Source: Tipula vernalis | Taxonomy: Eukaryota; Arthropoda; Insecta; Diptera; Tipulidae | Reading direction: 5' to 3' | Assembly (NCBI GenBank): GCA_958295665.1 | Contig: OY282558.1 | Location: 463,772,495 to 463,836,494 of the forward strand | Length of the DNA stretch: 64,000 nucleotides | In this document: one piece after another, positions 37,401-50,107 of the stretch | How the letters are laid out: each line of letters opens with the position of its first letter | Position numbering within the stretch: position 1 is the first letter of the stretch | Notes under the pieces: model-generated | Told to the model about the DNA's origin: nothing | The model's database searches: none | What the model saw: only the letters and a program-made list of their open reading frames with translations | Translations under genes and position numbers: made by a program

Positions 37401-38516
37401 AATTTGTGTAGCTATGTTACTCGAATGGTGGTGTTTAGTGGTGCTAAATGTCCTGAATCTGAATATGTAATTAGATTTTCATAATTATGATTAATAAATT
37501 TTTTATAGCATGTGACGCGGTTTCGTCCGAGTTCGTCCTATGGATTACTATAAGATTAATAACCGATCAAGCGAAAAAATTTTATTAAAAAGTTTGTAAT
37601 AGTTTTTCATTTAGAACATAATAGGCTATCGGTTTCTAAAAGTAATATGGTATCTGTGTTTGACCGTTTCCGCCACAGAGGGTAACAAACTCAAAAAATA
37701 TTTTGAAAATCCACAAAAATAGGACAGATCAAAAATTCTCTTGCCTGATATACTTGAAACAAACATCTGTAATTTCTCTATGTAATAGCTACATTCATCG
37801 AGAGTTATTAACAGTTTACCGCTTGTAAATATTACATCTAGTTCCAAAGATATGGTGAATTTTCCGAGAAGACCAGTTTTGGGACTTTGTTTAGTTTTTT
37901 TGGCCGTAGTGTATTAACATCGCCTCGGTTGATAACGTGTCCCAAGAAAACGGTGTAAGATAGCGAGCTAAACTAAACTATTTTTACCTGGGTAATGATT
38001 ATAGAAACGCGTGGCAACAGGTGTTTTACAATATTCAGCCCATTGGCGATTTTACCTTTTTGGCTTCTCGTTCCTATACGGAAAACCTCAGACCAACGAC
38101 CAAAAATGTTTATGATATCTAAATATAACTATTTTGTTATATGTGTTGATTTGTATCAACATCGTTATGTTTTATACCGATTGTTAAGTTAATCGATACA
38201 TAAATAAAGATTTTAGCATGTTAGTGGTTGTCAAAACTTCGCTTCCTTCAGAGTACACCAAATGTCGATGAACGAACAGGCTGCATGGGTAAATTTGTGT
38301 AGCTATGTTACTCGAACGGTGGTGTTTAGTGGTGCTAAATGTCCTGAATCTGAATATGTAATTAGATTTTCATAATTATGATTAATAAATTTTTTATAGC
38401 ATGTGACGCGGTTTCGTCCGAGTTCGTCCTATGGATTACTATAAGATTAATAACCGATCAAGCGAAAAAATTTTATTAAAAAGTTTGTAATAGTTTTTCA
38501 TTTAGAACATAATAGG
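31486..38516. repeat. Large higher-order repeat (period 8813 bp), copy 2
   Basis: Carries the same ordered private variants as 22673-29703. Its first part (31486 to about 34952) also matches 19206-22672 at an offset of 12280, together with the preceding units 29704 and 30595 (matching 17424 and 18315). So blocks of different size have been copied over each other. Confidence 0.88.
32381..33176. repeat. 796-bp deletion monomer, copy 5
   Basis: Same deletion junction. Private change accttactaatg where others have acctggctaatg, useful as a marker of this repeat copy. Confidence 0.88.
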
Positions 38517-39408
38517 CTATCGGTTTCTAGAAGTAATATGGTATCTGTGTTTGACCGTTTCCGCCACAGAGGGCAACAAACTCAAAAAATATTTTGAAAA
38601 TCCACAAAAATTGGACAGATCAAAAATTCTCTTGCCTGATATACTTGAAACAAACATCTGTAATTTCTCTATGTAATAGCTACATTCATCGAGAGTTATT
38701 AACAGTTTACCGCTTGTAAATATTTCATCTAGTTCCAAAGATATGGTGAATTTTCCGAGAAGACCAGTTTTGGGACTTTGTTTAGTTTTTTTGGCCGTAG
38801 TGTATTAACATCGCCTCGGTTGATAACGTGTCCCAAGAAAACGGTGTAAGATAGCGAGCTAAACTAAACTATTTTTACCTGGGTAATGATTATAGAAACG
38901 CGTGGCAACAGGTGTTTTACAATATTCAGCCCATTGGCGATTTTACCTTTTTGGCTTCTCGTTCCTATACGGAAAACCTCAGACCAACGACCAAAAATGT
39001 TTATATTACCGAAATATAACTTTTTTGTAATATGTGTCGATTTGTATCAACATCGTTATATTTTATTCCGATTGTTAAGTTAATCGATACATAAATAAAG
39101 ATTTTAGCATGTTAGTGGTCGGTCAAAACTTCGCTTCCTTCAGAGTACACCAAATTTCGATGAACGAACAGGCTGCATGGGTAAATTTGTGTAGCTATGT
39201 TACTCGAATGGTGGTGTTTAGTGGTGCTAAATGTCCTGAATCTGAATATGTAATTAGATTTTCATAATTATGATTAATACATTTTTTATAGCATGTGACG
39301 CGGTTTCGTCCGAGTTCGTCCTATGGATTACTATAAGATTAATAACCGATCAAGCGAAAAAATTTTATTAAAAAGTTTGTAATAGTTTTTCATTTAGAAC
39401 ATAATAGG

Positions 39409-42400
39409 CTATCGGTTTCTAAAAGTAATATGGTATCTGTATTTGACCGTTTCCGCCACAGAGGGCAACAAACTCAAAAAATATTTTGAAAATTCACAAA
39501 AATTGGACAGATCAAAAATTCTCTTGCCTGATATACTTGAAACAAACATCTGTAATTTCTCTATGTAATAGCTACATTCATCGAGAGTTATTAACAGTTT
39601 ACCGCTTGTAAATATTTCATCTAGTTCCAAAGATATGGTGAATTTTCCGAGAAGACCAGTTTTGGGACTTTGTTTAGTTTTTTTGGCCGTAGTGTATTAA
39701 CATTGCCTCGGTTGATAACGTGTCCCAAGAAAACGGTGTAAGATAGCGAGCTAAACTAAACTATTTTTACCTGGGTAATGATTATAGAAACGCGTGGCAA
39801 CAGGTGTTTTACAATATTCAGCCCATTGGCGATTTTACCTTTTTGGCTTCTCGTTCCTATACGGAAAACCTCAGACCAACGACCAAAAATGTTTATGATA
39901 TCTAAATATAACTATTTTGTTATATGTGTTGATTTGTATCAACATCGTTATGTTTTATACCGATTGTTAAGTTAATCGATACATAAATAAAGATTTTAGC
40001 ATGTTGGTGGTCGTCAAAACTTCGCTTCCTTCAGAGTACACCAAATGTCGATGAACGAACAGGCTGCATGGGTAAATTTGTGTAGCTATGTTACTCGAAT
40101 GGTGGTGTTTAGTGGTGCTAAATGTCCTGAATCTGAATATGTAATTAGATTTTCATAATTATGATTAATAAATTTTTTATAGCATGTGACGAGGTTTCGT
40201 CCGAGTTCGTCCTATGGATTACTATAAGATTAATAACCGATCAAGCGAAAAAATTTTATTAAAAAGTTTGTAATAGTTTTTCATTTAGAACATAATAGGC
40301 TATCGGTTTCTAGAAGTAATATGGTATCTGTGTTTGACCGTTTCCGCCACAGAGTGCAACAAACTCAAAAAATATTTTGAAAATCCACAAAAATTGGAGA
40401 TAAAAAATTCTCTTGCCTGATATACTTGAAACAAACATCTGTAATTTCTTTATGTAATAGCTACATTCATCGAGAGTTATTAACAGTTTACCGCTTGTAA
40501 ATATTTCATCTAGTTCCAAAGATATGGTGAATTTTCCGAGAAGACCAGTTTTGGGACTTTGTTTAGTTTTTTTGGCCGTAGTGTATTAACATCGCCTCGG
40601 TTGATAACGTGTCCCAAGAAAACGGTGTAAGATAGCGAGCTAAACTAAACTATTTTTACCTGGGTAATGATTATAGAAACGCGTGGCACCAGGTGTTTTA
40701 CAATATTCAGCCCATTGGCGATTTTACCTTTTTGGCTTCTCGTTCCCATACGGAAAACCTCAGACCAACGACCAAAAATGTTTATGATATCTAAATATAA
40801 CTATTTTGTTATATGTGTTGATTTGTATCAACATCGTTATGTTTTATACCGATTGTTAAGTTAATCGATACATAAATAAAGATTTTAGCATGTTAGTGGT
40901 CGTCAAAACTTCGCTTCCTTCAGAGTACCCCAAATTTCGATGAACGAACAGGCTGCATGGGTAAATTTGTGTAGCTATGTTACTCGAATGGTGGTGTTTA
41001 GTGGTGCTAAATGTCCTGAATCTGAATATGTAATTAGATTTTCATAATTATGATTAATAAATTTTTTATAGCATGTGACGCGGTTTCGTCCGAGTTCGTC
41101 CTATGGATTACTATAAGATTAATAACCGATCAAGCGAAAAAAAATTATTAAAAAGTTTGTAATAGTTTTTCATTTAGAACATAATAGGCTATCGGTTTCT
41201 AGAAGTAATATGGTATCTGTGTTTGACCGTTTCCGCCACAGAGGGCAACAAACTCAAAAAATATTTTGAAAATCCACAAAAATTGGACAGATCAAAAATT
41301 CTCTTGCCTGATATACTTGAAACAAACATCTGTAATTTCTCTATGTAATAGCTACATTCATCGAGAGTTATTAACAGTTTACCGCTTGTGAATATTTCAT
41401 CTAGTTCCAAAGATATGGTGAATTTTCCGAGAAGACCAGTTTTGGGACTTTGTTTAGTTTTTTTGGCCGTAGTGTATTAACATCGCCTCGGTTGATAACG
41501 TGTCCCAAGAAAACGGTGTAAGATAGCGAGCTAAACTAAACTATTTTTACCTGGCTAATGATTATAGAAACGCGTGGCAACAGGTGTTTTACAATATTCA
41601 GCCCATTGGCGATTTTACCTTTTCCGCTTCTCGTTCCTATACGGAAAACCTCAGACCAACGACCAAAAATGTTTATATTACCGAAATATAACTTTTTTGT
41701 AATATGTGTCGATTTGTATCAACATCGTAATGTTTTATACCGATTGTTAAGTTAATCGATACATAAATATAGATTTTAGCATGTTAGTGGTCGTCAAAAC
41801 TTCGCTTCCTTCAGAGTACACCAAATTTCGATGAACGAACAGGCTGCATGGGTAAATTTGTGTAGCTATGTTACTCGAATGGTGGTGTTTAGTGGTGCTA
41901 AATGTCCTGAATCTGAATATGTAATTAGATTTTCATAATTATGATTAATAAATTTTTTATAGCATGTGACGCGGTTTCGTCCGAGTTCGTCCTATGGATT
42001 ACTATAAGATTAATAACCGATCAAGCGAAAAAATTTTATTAAAAAGTTTGTAATAGTTTTTCATTTAGAACATAATAGGCTATCGGTTTCTAGAAGTAAT
42101 ATGGTATCTGTGTTTGACCGTTTCCGCCACAGAGGGCAACAAACTCAAAAAATATTTTGAAAATCCACAAAAATTGGACAGATCAAAAATTATCTTGTTT
42201 GATATACTTGAAACAAACATCTGTAATTTCTCTATGTAATAGCTACATTCATCGAGAGTTATTAACAGTTTACCGCTTGTAAATATTTCATCTAGTTCCA
42301 AAGATATGGTGAATTTTCCGAGAAGACCAGTTTTGGGACTTTGTTTAGTTTTTTGGCCGTAGTGTATTAACATCGCCTCGGTTGATAACGTGTCCCAAGA

Positions 42401-44759
42401 AAATGGTGTAAGATAGCGAGCTAAACTAAACTATTTTTACCTGGGTAATGATTATAGAAACGCGTGGCAACAGGTGTTTTACAATATTCAGCCCATTGGC
42501 GATTTTACCTTTTTGGCTTCTCGTTCCTATACGGAAAACCTCAGACCAACGACCAACAATGTTTATGATATCTAAATATAACTATTTTGTTATATGTATG
42601 TGTTGATTTGTATCAACATCGTTATGTTTTATACCGATTGTTAAGTTAATCGATACATAAATAAAGATTTTAGCATGTTAGTGGTCGTCAAAACTTCGCT
42701 TCCTTCAGAGTACACCAAATGTCGATGAACGAACAGGCTGCATGGGTAAATTTGTGTAGCTATGTTACTCGAATGGTGGTGTTTAGTGGTGCTAAATGTC
42801 CTGAATCTGAATATGTAATTAGATTTTCATAATTATGATTAATAAATTTTTTATAGCATGTGACGCGGTTTCGTCCGAGTTCGTCCTATGGATTACTATA
42901 AGATTAATAACCGATCAAGCGAAAAATTTTTATTAAAAAGTTTGTAATAGTTTTTCATTTAGAACATAATAGGCTATCGGTTTCTAGAAGTAATATGGTA
43001 TCTGTGTTTGACCGTTTCCGCCACAGAGGGCAACAAACTCAAAAAATATTTTGAAAATCCACAAAAATTGGACAGATCAAAAATTCTCTTGCCTGATATA
43101 CTTGAAACAAACATCTGTAATTTCTCTATGTAATAGCTACATTCATCGAGAGTTATTAACAGTTTACCGCTTGTAAATATTTCATCTAGTTCCAAAGATA
43201 TGGTGAATTTTCCGAGAAGACCAGTTTTGGGACTTTGTTTAGTTTTTTTGGCCGTAGTGTATTAACATCGCCTCGGTTGATAACGTGTCCCAAGAAAACG
43301 GTGTAAGATAGCGAGCTAAACTAAACTATTTTTACCTGGGTAATGATTAAAAAAACGCGTGGCAACAGGTGTTTTACAATATTCAGCCCATTGGCGATTT
43401 TACCTTTTCCCCTTCTCGTTCCTATACGGATAACCTCAGACCAACGACCAAAAATGTTTATATTACCGAAATATAACTTTTTTGTAATATGTGTCGATTT
43501 GTATCAACATCGTAATGTTTTATACCGATTGTTAAGTTAATCGATACATAAATAAAGATTTTAGCATGTTAGTGGTCGTCAAAACTTCGCTTCCTTCAGA
43601 GTACACCAAATGTCGATGAACGAACAGGCTGCATGGGTAAATTTGTGTAGCTATGTTACTCGAATGGTGGTGTTTAGTGGTGCTAAATGTCCTGAGTCTG
43701 AATATGTAATTAGATTTTCATAATTATGATTAATAAATTTTTTATAGCATGTGACGCGGTTTCGTCCGAGTTCGTCCTATGGATTACTATAAGATTAATA
43801 ACCGATCAAGCGAAAAAATTTTATTAAAAAGTTTGTAATAGTTTTTCATTTAGAACATAATAGGCTATCGGTTTCTAGAAGTAATATGGTATCTGTGTTT
43901 GACCGTTTCCGCCACAGAGGGCAACAAACTCAAAAAATATTTTGAAAATCCACAAAAATTGGACAGATCAAAAATTATCTTGTTTGATATACTTGAAACA
44001 AACATCTGTAATTTCTCTATGTAATAGCTACATTCATCGAGAGTTATTAACAGTTTACCGCTTGTAAATATTTCATCTAGTTCCAAAGATATGGTGAATT
44101 TTCCGAGAAGACCAGTTTTGGGACTTTGTTTAGTTTTTTTGGCCGTAGTGTATTAACATCGCCTCGGTTGATAACGTGTCCCAAGAAAACGGTGTAAGAT
44201 AGCGAGCTAAACTAAACTATTTTTACCTGGGTAATGATTATAGAAACGCGTGGCAACAGGTGTTTTACAATATTCAGCCCATTGGCGATTTTACCTTTTT
44301 GGCTTCTCGTTTCTATACGGAAAACCTCAGACCAACGACCAACAATGTTTATGATATCTAAATATAACTATTTTGTTATATGTATGTGTTGATTTGTATC
44401 AACATCGTTATGTTTTATACCGATTGTTAAGTTAATCGATACATAAATAAAGATTTTAGCATGTTAGTGGTCGTCAAAACTTCGCTTCCTTCAGAGTACA
44501 CCAAATGTCGATGAACGAACAGGCTGCATGGGTAAATTTGTGTAGCTATGTTACTCGAATGGTGGTGTTTAGTGGTGCTAAATGTCCTGAATCTGAATAT
44601 GTAATTAGATTTTCATAATTATGATTAATAAATTTTTTATAGCATGTGACGCGGTTTCGTCCGAGTTCGTCCTATGGATTACTATAAGATTAATAACCGA
44701 TCAAGCGAAAAAATTTTATTAAAAAGTTTGTAATAGTTTTTCATTTAGAACATAATAGG
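39409..44759. repeat. Higher-order repeat, 6 monomers (5351 bp), copy 1
   Basis: Units 39409, 40300, 41189, 42080, 42974 and 43865. Marks include gttggtggtcgtc, gacgaggtttcg, acagagtgcaac, ggagataaaaaattc, and the pair of ttatcttgttt units with a TATG insertion (gttatatgtatgtgttg). Inside the block, 41189-42973 and 42974-44759 are themselves a two-monomer duplication. Confidence 0.85.
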
Positions 44760-47700
44760 CTATCGGTTTCTAGAAGTAATATGGTATCTGTGTTTGACCG
44801 TTTCCGCCACAGAGGGCAACAAACTCAAAAAATATTTTGAAAATCCACAAAAATTGGACAGATCAAAAATTCTCTTGCCTGATATACTTGAAACAAACAT
44901 CTGTAATTTCTCTATGTAATAGCTACATTCATCGAGAGTTATTAACAGTTTACCGCTTGTAAATATTTCATCTAGTTCCAAAGATATGGTGAATTTTCCG
45001 AGAAGACCAGTTTTGGGACTTTGTTTAGTTTTTTTGGCCGTAGTGTATTAACATCGCCTCGGTTGATAACGTGTCCCAAGAAAACGGTGTAAGATAGCGA
45101 GCTAAACTAAACTATTTTTACCTGGGTAATGATTATAGAAACGCGTGGCAACAGGTGTTTTACAATATTCAGCCCATTGGCGATTTTACCTTTTTGGCTT
45201 CTCGTTCCTATACGGAAAACCTCAGACCAACGACCAAAAATGTTTATGATATCTAAATATAACTATTTTGTTATATGTGTTGATTTGTATCAACATCGTT
45301 ATGTTTTATACCGATTGTTAAGTTAATCGATACATAAATAAAGATTTTAGCATGTTGGTGGTCGTCAAAACTTCGCTTCCTTCAGAGTACACCAAATGTC
45401 GATGAACGAACAGGCTGCATGGGTAAATTTGTGTAGCTATGTTACTCGAATGGTGGTGTTTAGTGGTGCTAAATGTCCTGAATCTGAATATGTAATTAGA
45501 TTTTCATAATTATGATTAATAAATTTTTTATAGCATGTGACGAGGTTTCGTCCGAGTTCGTCCTATGGATTACTATAAGATTAATAACCGATCAAGCGAA
45601 AAAATTTTATTAAAAAGTTTGTAATAGTTTTTCATTTAGAACATAATAGGCTATCGGTTTCTAGAAGTAATATGGTATCTGTGTTTGACCGTTTCCGCCA
45701 CAGAGTGCAACAAACTCAAAAAATATTTTGAAAATCCACAAAAATTGGAGATAAAAAATTCTCTTGCCTGATATACTTGAAACAAACATCTGTAATTTCT
45801 TTATGTAATAGCTACATTCATCGAGAGTTATTAACAGTTTACCGCTTGTAAATATTTCATCTAGTTCCAAAGATATGGTGAATTTTCCGAGAAGACCAGT
45901 TTTGGGACTTTGTTTAGTTTTTTTGGCCGTAGTGTATTAACATCGCCTCGGTTGATAACGTGTCCCAAGAAAACGGTGTAAGATAGCGAGCTAAACTAAA
46001 CTATTTTTACCTGGGTAATGATTATAGAAACGCGTGGCACCAGGTGTTTTACAATATTCAGCCCATTGGCGATTTTACCTTTTTGGCTTCTCGTTCCCAT
46101 ACGGAAAACCTCAGACCAACGACCAAAAATGTTTATGATATCTAAATATAACTATTTTGTTATATGTGTTGATTTGTATCAACATCGTTATGTTTTATAC
46201 CGATTGTTAAGTTAATCGATACATAAATAAAGATTTTAGCATGTTAATGGTCGTCAAAACTTCGCTTCCTTCAGAGTACCCCAAATTTCGATGAACGAAC
46301 AGGCTGCATGGGTAAATTTGTGTAGCTATGTTACTCGAATGGTGGTGTTTAGTGGTGCTAAATGTCCTGAATCTGAATATGTAATTAGATTTTCATAATT
46401 ATGATTAATAAATTTTTTATAGCATGTGACGCGGTTTCGTCCGAGTTCGTCCTATGGATTACTATAAGATTAATAACCGATCAAGCGAAAAAATTTTATT
46501 AAAAAGTTTGTAATAGTTTTTCATTTAGAACATAATAGGCTATCGGTTTCTAGAAGTAATATGGTATCTGTGTTTGACCGTTTCCGCCACAGAGGGCAAC
46601 AAACTCAAAAAATATTTTGAAAATCCACAAAAATTGGACAGATCAAAAATTCTCTTGCCTGATATACTTGAAACAAACATCTGTAATTTCTCTATGTAAT
46701 AGCTACATTCATCGAGAGTTATTAACAGTTTACCGCTTGTAAATATTTCATTTAGTTCCAAAGATTTGGTGAATTTTCCGAGAAGACCAGTTTTGGGACT
46801 TTGTTTAGTTTTTTTGGCCGTAGTGTATTAACATCGCCTCGGTTGATAACGTGTCCCAAGAAAACGGTGTAAGATAGCGAGCTAAACTAAACTATTTTTA
46901 CCTGGGTAATGATTATAGAAACGCGTGGCAACAGGTGTTTTACAATATTCAGCCCATTGGCGATTTTACCTTTTCCGCTTCTCGTTCCTATACGGAAAAC
47001 CTCAGACCAACGACCAAAAATGTTTATATTACCGAAATATAACTTTTTTGTAATATGTGTCGATTTGTATCAACATCGTAATGTTTTATACCGATTGTTA
47101 AGTTAATCGATACATAAATAAAGATTTTAGCATGTTAGTGGTCGTCAAAACTTCGCTTCCTTCAGAGTACACCAAATTTCGATGAACGAACAGGCTGCAT
47201 GGGTAAATTTGTGTAGCTATGTTACTCGAATGGTGGTGTTTAGTGGTGCTAAATGTCCTGAATCTGAATATGTAATTAGATTTTCATAATTATGATTAAT
47301 AAATTTTTTATAGCATGTAACGCGGTTTCGTCCGAGTTCGTCCTATGGATTACTATAAGATTAATAACCGATCAAGCGAAAAAATTTTATTAAAAAGTTT
47401 GTAATAGTTTTTCATTTAGAACATAATAGGCTATCGGTTTCTAGAAGTAATATGGTATCTGTGTTTGACCGTTTCCGCCACAGAGGGCAACAAACTCAAA
47501 AAATATTTTGAAAATCCACAAAAATTGGACAGATCAAAAATTATCTTGTTTGATATACTTGAAACAAACATCTGTAATTTCTCTATGTAATAGCTACATT
47601 CATCGAGAGTTATTAACAGTTTACCGCTTGTAAATATTTCATCTAGTTCCAAAGATATGGTGAATTTTCCGAGAAGACCAGTTTTGGGACTTTGTTTAGT

Positions 47701-50107
47701 TTTTTTGGCCGTAGTGTATTAACATCGCCTCGGTTGATAACGTGTCCCAAGAAAACGGTGTAAGATAGCGAGCTAAACTAAACTATTTTTACCTGGGTAA
47801 TGATTATAGAAACGCGTGGCAACAGGTGTTTTACAATATTCAGCCCATTGGCGATTTTACCTTTTTGGCTTCTCGTTCCTATACGGAAAACCTCAGACCA
47901 ACGACCAAAAATGTTTATGATATCTAAATATAACTATTTTGTTATATGTGTTGATTTGTATCAACATCGTTATGTTTTATACCGATTATTAAGTTAATCG
48001 ATACATAAATAAAGATTTTAGCATGTTAGTGGTCGTCAAAACTTCGCTTCCTTCAGAGTACACCAAATGTCGATGAACGAACAGGCTGCATGGGTAAATT
48101 TGTGTAGCTATGTTACTCGAACGGTGGTGTTTAGTGGTGCTAAATGTCCTGAATCTGAATATGTAATTAGATTTTCATAATTATGATTAATAAATTTTTT
48201 ATAGCATGTGACGCGGTTTCGTCCGAGTTCGTCCTATGGATTACTATAAGATTAATAACCGATCAAGCGAAAAAATTTTATTAAAAAGTTTGTAATAGTT
48301 TTTCATTTAGAACATAATAGGCTATCGGTTTCTACAAGTAATATGGTATCTGTGTTTGACCGTTTCCGCCACAGAGGGCAACAAACTCAAAAAATATTTT
48401 GAAAATCCACAAAAATTGGACAGATCAAAAATTCTCTTGCCTGATATACTTGAAACAAACATCTGTAATTTCTCTATGTAATAGCTACATTCATCGAGAG
48501 TTATTAACAGTTTACCGCTTGTAAATATTTCATCTAGTTCCAAAGATATGGTGAATTTTCCGAGAAGACCAGTTTTGGGACTTTGTTTAGTTTTTTTGGC
48601 CGTAGTGTATTAACATCGCCTCGGTTGATAACGTGTCCCAAGAAAACGGTGTAAGATAGCGAGCTAAACTAAACTATTTTTACCTGGGTAATGATTATAG
48701 AAACGCATGGCACCAGGTGTTTTACAATATTCAGCCCATTGGCGATTTTACCTTTTCCGCTTCTCGTTCCTATACGGAAAACCTCAGACCAACGACCAAA
48801 AATGTTTATATTACCGAAATATAACTTTTTTGTAATATGTGTCGATTTGTATCAACATCGTAATGTTTTATACCGATTGTTAAGTTAATCGATACATAAA
48901 TAAAGATTTTAGCATGTTAGTGGTCGTCAAAACTTCGCTTCCTTCAGAGTACACCAAATTTCGATGAACGAACAGGCTGCATGGGTAAATTTGTGTAGCT
49001 ATGTTACTCGAATGGTGGTGTTTAGTGGTGCTAAATGTCCTGAATCTGAATATGTAATTAGATTTTCATAATTATGATTAATAAATTTTTTATAGCATGT
49101 GACGCGGTTTCGTCCGAGTTCGTCCTATGGATTACTATAAGATTAATAACCGATCAAGCGAAAAAATTTTATTAAAAAGTTTGTAATAGTTTTTCATTTA
49201 GAACATAATAGGCTATCGGTTTCTAGAAGTAATATGGTATCTGTGTTTGACCGTTTCCGCCACAGAGGGCAACAAACTCAAAAAATATTTTGAAAATCCA
49301 CAAAAATTGGACAGATCAAAAATTATCTTGTTTGATATACTTGAAACAAACATCTGTAATTTCTCTATGTAATAGCTACATTCATCGAGAGTTATTAACA
49401 GTTTACCGCTTGTAAATATTTCATCTAGTTCCAAAGATATGGTGAATTTTCCGAGAAGACCAGTTTTGGGACTTTGTTTAGTTTTTTTGGCCGTAGTGTA
49501 TTAACATCGCCTCGGTTGATCACGTGTCCCAAGAAAACGGTGTAAGATAGCGAGCTAAACTAAACTATTTTTACCTGAGTAATGATTATAGAAACGCGTG
49601 GCAACAGGTGTTTTACAATATTCAGCCCATTGGCGATTTTACCTTTTTGGCTTCTCGTTCCTATACGGAAAACCTCAGACCAACGACCAACAATGTTTAT
49701 GATATCTAAATATAACTATTTTGTTATATGTATGTGTTGATTTGTATCAACATCGTTATGTTTTATACCGATTGTTAAGTTAATCGATACATAAATAAAG
49801 ATTTTAGCATGTTAGTGGTCGTCAAAACTTCGCTTCCTTCAGAGTACACCAAATGTCGATGAACGAACAGGCTGCATGGGTAAATTTGTGTAGCTATGTT
49901 ACTCGAATGGTGGTGTTTAGTGGTGCTAAATGTCCTGAATCTGAATATGTAATTAGATTTTCATAATTATGATTAATAAATTTTTTATAGCATGTGACGC
50001 GGTTTCGTCCGAGTTCGTCCTATGGATTACTATAAGATTAATAACCGATCAAGCGAAAAAATTTTATTAAAAAGTTTGTAATAGTTTTTCATTTAGAACA
50101 TAATAGG
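44760..50107. repeat. Higher-order repeat, 6 monomers (5348 bp), copy 2
   Basis: Units 44760, 45651, 46540, 47431, 48322 and 49213 repeat the series of 39409-44759 with the same marks (gttggtgg, gacgagg, acagagtgcaac, ggagat). Unit 47431 is a mosaic: its head has ttatcttgttt but its tail lacks the TATG insertion and reads caaaaatg. Unit 48322 begins ctatcggtttctacaag, as does the first monomer of the window, hinting that the left block derives from a similar repeat. Confidence 0.85.
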
